Assembly (NCBI GenBank): GCA_031281275.1
Contig: JAITFP010000043.1
Span: forward strand, 1-64,000
From: Candidatus Fibrimonadaceae bacterium
Lineage (GTDB): Bacteria; Fibrobacterota; Fibrobacteria; Fibrobacterales; Fibrobacteraceae
Reading direction: 5' to 3'
DNA length: 64,000 nucleotides
Every line of letters starts with the position of its first letter. Within the stretch, counting starts at the first letter, position 1. Both the position numbers and the translations under genes were made by a program. A model generated the notes under the pieces. It did not search any database, was not told the DNA's origin, and saw only the letters and a list, made by a program, of their open reading frames with translations. Positions 37,733 to 46,185 of this stretch are shown here, piece by piece.

Positions 37733-38965
37733 ATGGATACAGGAAACACAGCATTTATGATGATTTGCGCGGCACTAGTGTTTATTATGACACCGGGGCT
37801 TGGCTTTTTCTATGGCGGCCTTGGCAGGCGCAAAAACGTGGTGAGCAACATGATGAACTCCGTATCCATTATGGGGCTTGGAATGGTGCTTTGGTGCCTT
37901 ATAGGCTACACTATGGCTTTCGGTGGCGATGGCTTGATTATAGGCGGTTTTAGCAAAATCGCTTTGGCAGGCATTACCAAAGACAGCATTGCCCCAGACA
38001 CAACAATCCCTGAATTTGTCTTTGTAGCTTTCCAAATGATGTTTGCGCTCATTACTCCGGCAATCATTACTGGTTCGCTCGCAGGAAGAATGAAATTCGG
38101 CGCATTGTTCGCTTTTATAGCCCTTTGGTCTATTCTCGTGTATTACCCCTTGGCACACATGGTATGGGGCGGTGGCGGCTTGCTGGGCAGTGGCTGGTTG
38201 AATTCTGTGGATTTTGCTGGTGGCAACGTGGTGCATATATCTTCGGGTGTATCTGGCTTAGTGATTTGTTTGTTGCTTGGCAGGCGCTATGGGTATGAGC
38301 TTCATTCTTATAGAATTCACAATATTCCCTTTGTTATGCTAGGCATGGCACTTCTGTGGCTTGGTTGGTTTGGATTCAATGCAGGAAGCGCTTTGGCTGC
38401 TGATGGTTTAGCTGCGCATGCGTTCGTAACAACGGCAATTTCGGCAGCCACGGCTATGCTTGTTTGGATGGGGCTAGATTTGCTCAATAGCGGAAAACCC
38501 ACCCTAATCGGTGCCTGCACAGGAGTTGTGGCAGGATTGGTGGGCATAACCCCAGCCGCTGGATTTGTTCCCGTGTGGGCTGCTTTTGTTATTGGTGCCT
38601 TTGTAAGCCCAGTTTGCTATGGCGGAATTTTGCTGATTAAAAAGAAACTGAAAATAGATGATTCTCTAGACGCTTTTGGCTGCCACGGCATTGGAGGCAT
38701 TTTTGGCGGACTTATGACCGGTTTATTTGCCGACCCCGCTGTAAATGGAGTGGCAGGCTTATGCTTTGGAGATGTTGCGCAGTTGGGTCGCCAGGCATTA
38801 GCTATTATCATCAGCATTGCCTTTGCGGTTGTAGGCTCACTCATCAGCATTGTAATTGTTCGTGCTTTCATAAGGCTTCGCGTTGAAAAGAAACATGAAC
38901 TTATGGGTCTAGATATATCAGAACACGGTGAGAACGCATATCCAGCATATAACGGTTTGGATTAA
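37733..38965 (+). CDS. amt: Ammonium transporter Amt
   Basis: MMICAALVFIMTPGLGFFYGGLGRRKNVVSNMM, GGNVVHISSGVSGL, FGCHGIGGIFGGLMTG. Confidence 0.96.
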   Translation: MDTGNTAFMMICAALVFIMTPGLGFFYGGLGRRKNVVSNMMNSVSIMGLGMVLWCLIGYTMAFGGDGLIIGGFSKIALAGITKDSIAPDTTIPEFVFVAFQMMFALITPAIITGSLAGRMKFGALFAFIALWSILVYYPLAHMVWGGGGLLGSGWLNSVDFAGGNVVHISSGVSGLVICLLLGRRYGYELHSYRIHNIPFVMLGMALLWLGWFGFNAGSALAADGLAAHAFVTTAISAATAMLVWMGLDLLNSGKPTLIGACTGVVAGLVGITPAAGFVPVWAAFVIGAFVSPVCYGGILLIKKKLKIDDSLDAFGCHGIGGIFGGLMTGLFADPAVNGVAGLCFGDVAQLGRQALAIIISIAFAVVGSLISIVIVRAFIRLRVEKKHELMGLDISEHGENAYPAYNGLD

Positions 38966-38975
38966 GGAGGTATTT

Positions 38976-39320
38976 ATGATTAAAGTAGAAGCAATAGTTC
39001 GCGAAGAGAAGCTAGAGGATGTCAAGGCAGCCTTGAACAAAATCGAAGTCACCGGCATCACCGTTTTCCAAGTTATGGGATGCGGTGTGCAAAAAGGATA
39101 TACCGAATTGGTTCGTGGGCAGCAAGTTGACTATGCTCTGAGACCAAAGGTGAAATTCGAAATTGTCGTATCTTCTGAAGAATGGGCAGAGAAAACCATC
39201 AAAGCCATTCAAGATGCTGCTTATACAGGAAGTGTTGGAGACGGGAAAATTTTCACTTACGATTTGCGTTCCGTTATGCGGATTCGCACTAAGGAAACAG
39301 GAACCCAAGCCATAAACTAA
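38976..39320 (+). CDS. glnK: PII family nitrogen regulatory protein
   Basis: MIKVEAIVREEKLEDVKAALNKIEVTGITVFQVMGCGVQKGYTE...GSVGDGKIFTYDLRSVMRIRTKETG. Confidence 0.93.
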   Translation: MIKVEAIVREEKLEDVKAALNKIEVTGITVFQVMGCGVQKGYTELVRGQQVDYALRPKVKFEIVVSSEEWAEKTIKAIQDAAYTGSVGDGKIFTYDLRSVMRIRTKETGTQAIN

Positions 39321-39332
39321 GCAGGACTGCGA

Positions 39333-40169
39333 GTGTTGCACTTTACAAAAATGCACGGTTGCGGCAATGATTATATCTATATCAATTGTTTTGATGCAGA
39401 AGTAAATTTGTCGCAATCGTTGATAGTGCAACTTTCCAATAGACATACAGGCATAGGCGGCGATGGGGTGGTGCTAATTTTGCGCTCCAATGTTGCCGAT
39501 GCCAAAATGAAAATGTTCAATTTAGACGGCAGCGAAGGCAATATGTGCGGAAACGCCATTAGATGCGTGGCAAAATATCTCTACGATAATGGAATAGTGA
39601 AAAAAGAAGAAATGCGAATAGAAACAAAAAGCGGTGTAAAAGAACTTTACTTATTTATAAAAAATGAACAAGTATATTCTGTGAAAGTAAATATGGGGAG
39701 AGCAGAACTTGCCCCCGAAAAAATACCAGTAAAGCTAAAAGGCAAGAACGCCATAGCAAAGCCAGTGACTATTGGCGGCAAAAAATATTCAATTACCTGT
39801 GTTTCTATGGGAAATCCTCACGCCGTGAACTTTGTTAAAAACATAGTCAAGCTCAATTTGCAAAAAATAGGACCCATGTTTGAAAACAACCGTCTTTTTC
39901 CCGAAAAAGTAAACACCGAATTTGTTGAGCTTGCAGGCAGGAACAACTTGAAAATGCGAGTATGGGAACGCGGCAGCGGAGAAACCCAAGCGTGTGGCAC
40001 AGGCGCCTGCGCCGTAGCTGTGGCGGCGGTTTTAAATGGGCATTGCGATAAAGACACAGATATAAAAGTTCAGCTCCCAGGCGGAGAGTTAATTATTAGA
40101 TATACAGACGAAGCTGTTTATATGACGGGTAATTGCGAGAAGGTTTTTGATGGTAAGATGATGGTGTAA
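39333..40169 (+). CDS. dapF: Diaminopimelate epimerase
   Basis: KMHGCGNDYIYINCF, MFNLDGSEGNMCGNAIRC, VWERGSGETQACGTGACA. Confidence 0.96.
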   Translation: MLHFTKMHGCGNDYIYINCFDAEVNLSQSLIVQLSNRHTGIGGDGVVLILRSNVADAKMKMFNLDGSEGNMCGNAIRCVAKYLYDNGIVKKEEMRIETKSGVKELYLFIKNEQVYSVKVNMGRAELAPEKIPVKLKGKNAIAKPVTIGGKKYSITCVSMGNPHAVNFVKNIVKLNLQKIGPMFENNRLFPEKVNTEFVELAGRNNLKMRVWERGSGETQACGTGACAVAVAAVLNGHCDKDTDIKVQLPGGELIIRYTDEAVYMTGNCEKVFDGKMMV

Positions 40170-40175
40170 ATTACA

Positions 40176-40203
40176 TTTCATATTTTATGTTTCATATTTT
40201 ATG
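40176..40203. repeat. Perfect tandem duplication of 14-mer TTTCATATTTTATG
   Basis: Direct reading, 2 copies. Confidence 0.9.
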
Positions 40204-40223
40204 TTTTTTACTATATTTAGGGT

Positions 40224-41351
40224 ATGGACACAAAACCTAAAAACCCGTTTTTAATATCTGGCTATCATAGCCCAGCCTATTTCTGCGACAGAGCCACAGA
40301 AACAAAACAAATAATATCTGCATTGCAAAACGGCAGAAATATATCTTTAATAAGCCCGCGCCGCATTGGAAAAACAGGGCTTATACACAATGTTTTTTAT
40401 TGTCTAAGGGAGAAGGATAAAAATTCAAACTGTTTTTACATAGATATTTTTGCAACTCAAAATTTGCTTGAATTTACAAACCTTTTAGGCAAAGCCGTTA
40501 TTGGGCAATTAGAGGGTAAACCGCAAAATGCAATAAAAAAAATAGCCAGTTTCTTTAAAAGTTTCAGACCTCTGTTTTCATTTGATTCCCAGACAGGAGT
40601 GCCGACAGTTTCTTTGGATATTAAATATGAACAAGCACAGAATAGTTTACAAGAAATTTTTTCATATCTTAAAAAGAGCGGAAAAACCATTTACATTGCT
40701 ATAGATGAATTTCAGCAAATTATGGATTATCCAGAAAAAGGAGTAGAAGCTCTGCTTCGTTCTTATATGCAATTTTTGCCTAATGTTCATTTTATTTTTT
40801 CTGGAAGTAAAAAACATTTGATGGATGCTATGTTTTCTTCGGTGAACAGACCATTTTACCAAAGTACGCAAAAAATAATTTTAAAGGAAATAGAAATTGA
40901 ATCTTACAGAAAATTTGCAATGAATATGTTTTTAAGATACAAAAAGAAATTACCAGCAAAAGTATTTGACTTTGTTTATGAAAATTTGCAAGGGCATACA
41001 TGGTACGTTCAATTGGTTCTAAATTTACTGTTTGCCATGGACAGAACAAATTATTCGGAACAAAACGCAAAGGAAGCGATAAATGGAATTTTACAAGAAG
41101 AAAACGCAACATATAAAACATATTGTGAAATGATAACCAGAGGGCAATTATACTTGCTTAGAGCAATAGCGAAAGAACATAGCGTAAAATCTCCCTATGA
41201 ATACTCTTTTATGCAAAAGCACGGTTTAAAAGCTGCCAGCAGCGTAAAATTGGCGCTCAAATCTCTGACGGATAAAACCTTAATTTTGAAAGGTGAAAAT
41301 GGTTATTATTATGTTTATGATAGATTTTTTTCATTGTGGTTGAAGGGTTGA
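40224..41351 (+). CDS. AAA ATPase (archaeal-type ATPase_2-like)
   Basis: ISLISPRRIGKTGLIHNVFY, TIYIAIDEFQQIMDY, NVHFIFSGSKKHLM. Confidence 0.85.
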   Translation: MDTKPKNPFLISGYHSPAYFCDRATETKQIISALQNGRNISLISPRRIGKTGLIHNVFYCLREKDKNSNCFYIDIFATQNLLEFTNLLGKAVIGQLEGKPQNAIKKIASFFKSFRPLFSFDSQTGVPTVSLDIKYEQAQNSLQEIFSYLKKSGKTIYIAIDEFQQIMDYPEKGVEALLRSYMQFLPNVHFIFSGSKKHLMDAMFSSVNRPFYQSTQKIILKEIEIESYRKFAMNMFLRYKKKLPAKVFDFVYENLQGHTWYVQLVLNLLFAMDRTNYSEQNAKEAINGILQEENATYKTYCEMITRGQLYLLRAIAKEHSVKSPYEYSFMQKHGLKAASSVKLALKSLTDKTLILKGENGYYYVYDRFFSLWLKG

Positions 41352-41383
41352 AGGTCAATAAATTTTCTATATTAGAAGCATAT

Positions 41384-42139
41384 ATGCCCCTCAACTGCAA
41401 AAGAGCATTTATTCTGATATTTCTTGCCCTTGTCGTCCACGCACAAGAGCAGCAACGTGTTGCAATTCTGAGAACCGTGGATGACGGCGAACCGTCTGTG
41501 GAGATTACTGACTTATTTTTCCTTACAGGAAGGCTGCGCGAAATTGCCGGCAATGTTTTGCAGAATAATTATGGCATTATGACCGAACAGAGCATTATTG
41601 ACAAGCTGGGTGGCAGGGAAATTGCGGTGAAAGTCTGCAAGGAAACTGAGGGTTGCTTGGCACAGCTGGGCAGAAGGATAAACGCGGATTACATAGGGCA
41701 GGCGAGGCTGGGGCGTTTTGGCGGCAACCTGACAATAGTCGTGGAGCTATACAACAGCGGAAGCGGGTTGCAGGCTGCTCCTGCGATTACTGGGCAGGCT
41801 GAAAACATATCCGGCTTGCTTGATGTTTTGAATAAGAAAGCGCCGGAAATGTTCGGGAAAATGCCGGGTATTGTTTATGAGCAGGCGAAGCCTGTCAAAA
41901 CCAGTTTTTGGGTTGCCCTTGGCTTAGATATTCTAGGAGTGGCGGTTGTTTCTGTTGGGGTTGTAAAAAACTCGGAGATGAATGAGGCATTGGATAAATA
42001 CAACAAAAGAGGGCAAACGCCTGAATATTATAAAGATGCCCGTAAAGATGCGGAAAGCAGCCGCAACAGCAGGAATATGCTTTATGTCATTGGAGGTGTG
42101 GCTTTGGCTTCGGGTATGGGAGTGCATATATGGTTTTAA
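41384..42139 (+). CDS. Secreted/periplasmic hypothetical, paralog of N-terminus of 46186-47841
   Basis: CKRAFILIFLALVVHAQEQQRVAIL...IGQARLGRFGGNLTIVVELYNSGSG...APEMFGKMPG. Confidence 0.7.
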   Translation: MPLNCKRAFILIFLALVVHAQEQQRVAILRTVDDGEPSVEITDLFFLTGRLREIAGNVLQNNYGIMTEQSIIDKLGGREIAVKVCKETEGCLAQLGRRINADYIGQARLGRFGGNLTIVVELYNSGSGLQAAPAITGQAENISGLLDVLNKKAPEMFGKMPGIVYEQAKPVKTSFWVALGLDILGVAVVSVGVVKNSEMNEALDKYNKRGQTPEYYKDARKDAESSRNSRNMLYVIGGVALASGMGVHIWF

Positions 42140-43164
42140 GATTTTTTCTACTCACAGCAATGTTTCTTTTTGTGTCTTGCTCGGAAATGAAGTTCAACAA
42201 CCCAGACGATCCGGAAAGCTCCAAATATATCGGGAAATCCAGTTCCAGCTCTGATAAAGTGCCTTTGTCAAGCGCAAGGCAGAGCAGCAGCTCCAACGAA
42301 CCGTTCAGCAGTTCCTCCGCAGTTTTGCCAAGTTCTAGTTCTGCGACAAGTTCTAGTTCTTCGATGGTAGCGGCATTGTCTTCATCAAGCTCTAAGCAGA
42401 GCAGTAGTTCTAATGCACCGCCTAGTAGTTCCTCCGTTGCTATGCTAAGTTCTAGCTCGGCGGTTGTTTCTTCGTCAAGCATAACAGTATCAAGCAGTTC
42501 TTCTGCCGTTCCTAGTTCTAGTTCTGTGGTAGTATCTTCGTCAAGTTTAATGCCGAGTAGTAGTTCCATTGCACCACCTAGTAGTAGCTCTGTTGCTCCC
42601 AGTTCAAGCTCGATTCAAGCGGGTCCTTCTGTAATTCACGGGAGCGAGACTTATCAAACGGTTGTGATAGGCGAACAAACTTGGATGAATAGGAATTTGA
42701 ATTACAATGCAAGTGGTAGCAAATGTTATGACAACAACGAAGCCAACTGTGCTATTTACGGCAGGCTGTATAATTGGGCAACAGCAAAGACTGTTTGTCC
42801 TAGCGGTTGGCATTTGCCAAGTAATGCGGAGTGGAATGTCTTGATGAAATTCGTCAATCCTAGCTGTACTGACAATAGCAATTGTGCTGGTGCAGGAACA
42901 AAATTAAAGGCAACGAGCGGATGGTTTGAACCTGACAATGGCGAGGACACGTATGGCTTTTCCGCCCTGCCGGGCGGCCGCGGTCTTTCTGGTGGCAGTT
43001 TCTACGGTGTCGGCGGCTACGGCTACTGGTGGAGTGCCAGTGAGAAAGATAGCGACATCGCTTACGGCCGGGACATGTACGACTACCTCGATGACGTGCA
43101 CTGGGGCAACTACGATAAGAACTACATGTTCAGTGTCCGTTGCTTGCAAGATATTATGAATTAA
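42130..43164 (+). CDS. FISUMP-domain lipoprotein with very long Ser-rich linker
   Basis: Lipobox FLFVSCSE; ~120 aa SSSSS linker; TVVIGEQTWMNRNLNYNASGSKCYDNNEANCAIYGRLYNWATAKTVCPSGWHLPSNAEW. Confidence 0.92.
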   Translation: MVLRFFLLTAMFLFVSCSEMKFNNPDDPESSKYIGKSSSSSDKVPLSSARQSSSSNEPFSSSSAVLPSSSSATSSSSSMVAALSSSSSKQSSSSNAPPSSSSVAMLSSSSAVVSSSSITVSSSSSAVPSSSSVVVSSSSLMPSSSSIAPPSSSSVAPSSSSIQAGPSVIHGSETYQTVVIGEQTWMNRNLNYNASGSKCYDNNEANCAIYGRLYNWATAKTVCPSGWHLPSNAEWNVLMKFVNPSCTDNSNCAGAGTKLKATSGWFEPDNGEDTYGFSALPGGRGLSGGSFYGVGGYGYWWSASEKDSDIAYGRDMYDYLDDVHWGNYDKNYMFSVRCLQDIMN

Positions 43165-43175
43165 CGTCATTGATG

Positions 43176-44237
43176 CTACAATAGTTGTTTAACAAACTCC
43201 GCCAATTCCCTCCCATTTTTCTCCGCCTGCCTCTTGCTCGGATGCCAATCCGCTCCATAACCAAGCGAACCATCTTGACGCGAAAACGAGAACCTGTGAA
43301 CCGAAATGCCTTGTTTTGCGAGTTCGGTTTTTGAAGCATCCAAAAATTTTTTGCAAAGGGTTAAACTAGGAACTCCTTTGGGCCAAAAATCGTTTAGCAT
43401 AGGACCGTCTGTTATGATTATTTGGGCATCGGGATATTTTTCCTTAACCTGCTTTGCGAACTTCACCATTGAATTGACAAACCCTGCGGAATCTGGCGCG
43501 CCCACGGCGAAATCATTTGTTCCAAGCTCTATAACGGCAATGTCTGGTTGCCAAGAAAAATCCCAGGGGATTTTTGAATTCACGCTTGTATACGGAAAAA
43601 ATTCCGGCAAAGTGCGGCGGTCTCCTGAATCTGAATTGTTGCGGAAAATTCCCCTGCCCGAAAAAGCCACGGTTCGCATTTCCGCATCTAGTTCCTTTGC
43701 GGCAACTCCTGCATAGGAAGAAAATACATCTTGAGTTTTTGGAGAATAGGTATGTTCCTTTACCGGATCTAAAACTCCGTAGCCTGCGGTTATGGAATTA
43801 CCTAAAAATTCAATTTTGAGTTTTGGTTTTTGCGGCAATGCTTCTTTTTTGGGAACGCCTTTTATTTCAAAGCCTTTGAAAAGAGCATCGCCTTGTATAG
43901 ATTCCGTGCGTTTAGCAACGCTGATTACATGAATCCCTTTTGCGAGATTTTTCGCTATGAGATGTTTTTCGTTTGCATTTGCCGATAAATCAAGAGGCGG
44001 CATTTGCTTGCCGTCCAAAGTTACGCTAAACACATTGCCGGGGCTTTTTAGCAAAATGCTTGCCTCTGTTCCTTCAAAAGCAATGATGAATTCAACGCCA
44101 GAAAATGAAGCTCTGGCAATATCCGCTTCTTTTGCAAAGCGACCATTTATGCTCACCGCTGAATCAAAGGGAGAGATTATCGTTTGGGCTATAACATTGC
44201 TCACGAGTATTCCAAAAAGTAGGTAAATGTGCATCAT
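43176..44237 (-). CDS. CE2-like SGNH carbohydrate esterase (acetyl xylan esterase-like)
   Basis: N-term jelly-roll-like domain, then EFLGNSITAGYG, ELGTNDFAVG, GYGADWHPS. Confidence 0.85.
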   Translation of the reverse strand: MMHIYLLFGILVSNVIAQTIISPFDSAVSINGRFAKEADIARASFSGVEFIIAFEGTEASILLKSPGNVFSVTLDGKQMPPLDLSANANEKHLIAKNLAKGIHVISVAKRTESIQGDALFKGFEIKGVPKKEALPQKPKLKIEFLGNSITAGYGVLDPVKEHTYSPKTQDVFSSYAGVAAKELDAEMRTVAFSGRGIFRNNSDSGDRRTLPEFFPYTSVNSKIPWDFSWQPDIAVIELGTNDFAVGAPDSAGFVNSMVKFAKQVKEKYPDAQIIITDGPMLNDFWPKGVPSLTLCKKFLDASKTELAKQGISVHRFSFSRQDGSLGYGADWHPSKRQAEKNGRELAEFVKQLL

Positions 44238-44253
44238 ATATAAAATAAAAAAT

Positions 44254-44296
44254 TGTCCAAAATCTGTTTAAACATTGTTTAAACACTTTTTGGACA
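44254..44296. promoter_or_regulatory. 43-bp near-perfect dyad with two tandem GTTTAAAC palindromes
   Basis: TGTCCAAAA-tct-GTTTAAAC-att-GTTTAAAC-act-TTTTGGACA. Confidence 0.85.
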
Positions 44297-44365
44297 CTTT
44301 AAAACCGCAAATCCAAGCCAAATTTGTAGTTTTTGTTAATGGCATAGTTTTTGCGTTTGCTATAT

Positions 44366-46183
44366 ATGACTAAACTTGAAACCTTAAAGCAGTATTTTGG
44401 ATATGACAGTTTTCGCAGCGGGCAGGAAACTCTTATTGACGGCGTGGTTGCTGGCAGGGATGTTTTGGGAGTTATGCCCACCGGAGCGGGAAAATCTGTT
44501 TGTTTTCAGATACCTGCGCTTATGATGGATGGGGTTGCCATTATTGTGTCGCCGCTCATTTCGTTGATGAAAGACCAAGTGAACGCACTCACACAGTCGG
44601 GTATTCCGGCGGCTTTTATCAATTCTTCGCTTAGCGGATTGCAAATAGACAAAGCATTGCAAAAGGCACGGGAGGGGGCATACAAACTGATTTACGTTGC
44701 TCCCGAAAGATTGCTTGCTTCCGATTTTTTGAGCTTTGCGCAAACTGCCAAACTTTCTATGCTAACCGTTGATGAAGCTCACTGCATATCGCAATGGGGG
44801 CAGGATTTTCGCCCAAGCTATTCAAAGATACCGGAATTTGTTGCAAGTTTGCCCAAACGCCCAATTTTATCGGCTTTTACGGCAACAGCGACGGCGAAAG
44901 TTAGAGAGGATATAGTTGCTTTGCTCGGGTTAAATGACCCCATTGTTTTGGTTACGGGTTTTAATAGAGAGAATCTATATTTTGAAGTACAAAAAACCAA
45001 AGACAAATATGCAGCACTTACCACATTCCTCAACATTCAAAAAGAACGAAGCGGAATTGTTTATTGTTCCACTCGCGCTGCGGTTGAAGAGGTTTGCGAA
45101 AAATTGAAAACAGAAGGGTATAGCGCATCGCGCTATCACGCCGGACTTGCCGATGATGAGCGGCACGATAATCAAGATGATTTTTTATACGACCGTGTGC
45201 AGATAATGGTTGCAACAAATGCTTTTGGCATGGGAATAGATAAATCAAATGTATCTTTTGTGGTGCATTACAATATGCCCAAAGATATGGAAAGCTACTA
45301 TCAAGAAGCCGGACGTGCAGGGCGCGATGGCGGACCAGCAGATTGCATTTTGCTTTACAGCGGGCAAGATGTGCGCACGAATATGTGGCTCATTGAAAAT
45401 GCTCGCGATGTGCAATATCCCGACAAAGAAACAGAAGAATTGCTAAAAGAGCGAGACCGCAAGCGGTTGCGAGAAATGACATTTTACTGTTCCGTAAATG
45501 ATTGCCTGCGTGGATATATTCTTAAATATTTTGGAGAAAATCCACCGAATTATTGCGGCAACTGCGGTAATTGCGATACGAATTTTGAAATGGTTGATAT
45601 AACGGTTGAAGCGCAAAAAATTCTCTCTTGCGTAGCGAGGATGAAGGAGAGATATGGACAGAAAATGCTAATAGATGTGCTTAGAGGCAGCAAAAGCGAA
45701 AAAGTGCTGCGTTTGCAGCTTGATAAACTCTCAACTTATGGCATAAGCGAAAAAAGCGAAAAACAATTGTACGAGATGATCAACCAGTTAATTTTGAACG
45801 ATTATCTTTTAAAAACAGATGACGAATATCCCGTGTTAAGATTGGGAAATCGCGCAAGCGAAATTTTGCGAAACGGAAAAACCGTGCAGATGAAATTGGT
45901 AAAAGAAAAGCAAGCTCCAGAAATTGCAACCAATAAAAAACAAACCAGACCAGTTGACAACAGACTATTTGCTGTTTTGAGAGAACTAAGACTGGCAATA
46001 GCAAAAGAACAAAATGTTCCAGCATTCGTAATTTTCCCAGACAGTGCTTTGATAGATATGTGTATGAAAGTTCCCACGACAGACGAGGAATTTTTGAAGG
46101 TATCTGGTGTTGGCAAAGTAAAGCTGGAAAGGTATGGCGAAAAATTTTTAAAAGTTATTGTGGAATTTCTACATTACAAATAG
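44366..46183 (+). CDS. recQ: ATP-dependent DNA helicase RecQ
   Basis: LGVMPTGAGKSVCFQIPAL, VDEAHCISQWGQDFRPSY, YYQEAGRAGRDGGPADC, C-terminal Zn and HRDC-like domain. Confidence 0.95.
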   Translation: MTKLETLKQYFGYDSFRSGQETLIDGVVAGRDVLGVMPTGAGKSVCFQIPALMMDGVAIIVSPLISLMKDQVNALTQSGIPAAFINSSLSGLQIDKALQKAREGAYKLIYVAPERLLASDFLSFAQTAKLSMLTVDEAHCISQWGQDFRPSYSKIPEFVASLPKRPILSAFTATATAKVREDIVALLGLNDPIVLVTGFNRENLYFEVQKTKDKYAALTTFLNIQKERSGIVYCSTRAAVEEVCEKLKTEGYSASRYHAGLADDERHDNQDDFLYDRVQIMVATNAFGMGIDKSNVSFVVHYNMPKDMESYYQEAGRAGRDGGPADCILLYSGQDVRTNMWLIENARDVQYPDKETEELLKERDRKRLREMTFYCSVNDCLRGYILKYFGENPPNYCGNCGNCDTNFEMVDITVEAQKILSCVARMKERYGQKMLIDVLRGSKSEKVLRLQLDKLSTYGISEKSEKQLYEMINQLILNDYLLKTDDEYPVLRLGNRASEILRNGKTVQMKLVKEKQAPEIATNKKQTRPVDNRLFAVLRELRLAIAKEQNVPAFVIFPDSALIDMCMKVPTTDEEFLKVSGVGKVKLERYGEKFLKVIVEFLHYK

Positions 46184-46185
46184 AT

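Noticed and set aside
37775-38236. Minus-strand ORF opposite amt
   Set aside because: Fully inside a strongly conserved Amt CDS.
42087-42569. Minus-strand ORF of Glu/Leu repeats opposite the FISUMP Ser linker
   Set aside because: Mirror of SSSSS codons; same artefact as 19994-20530, 25594-25809 and 54955-55554 minus ORFs.
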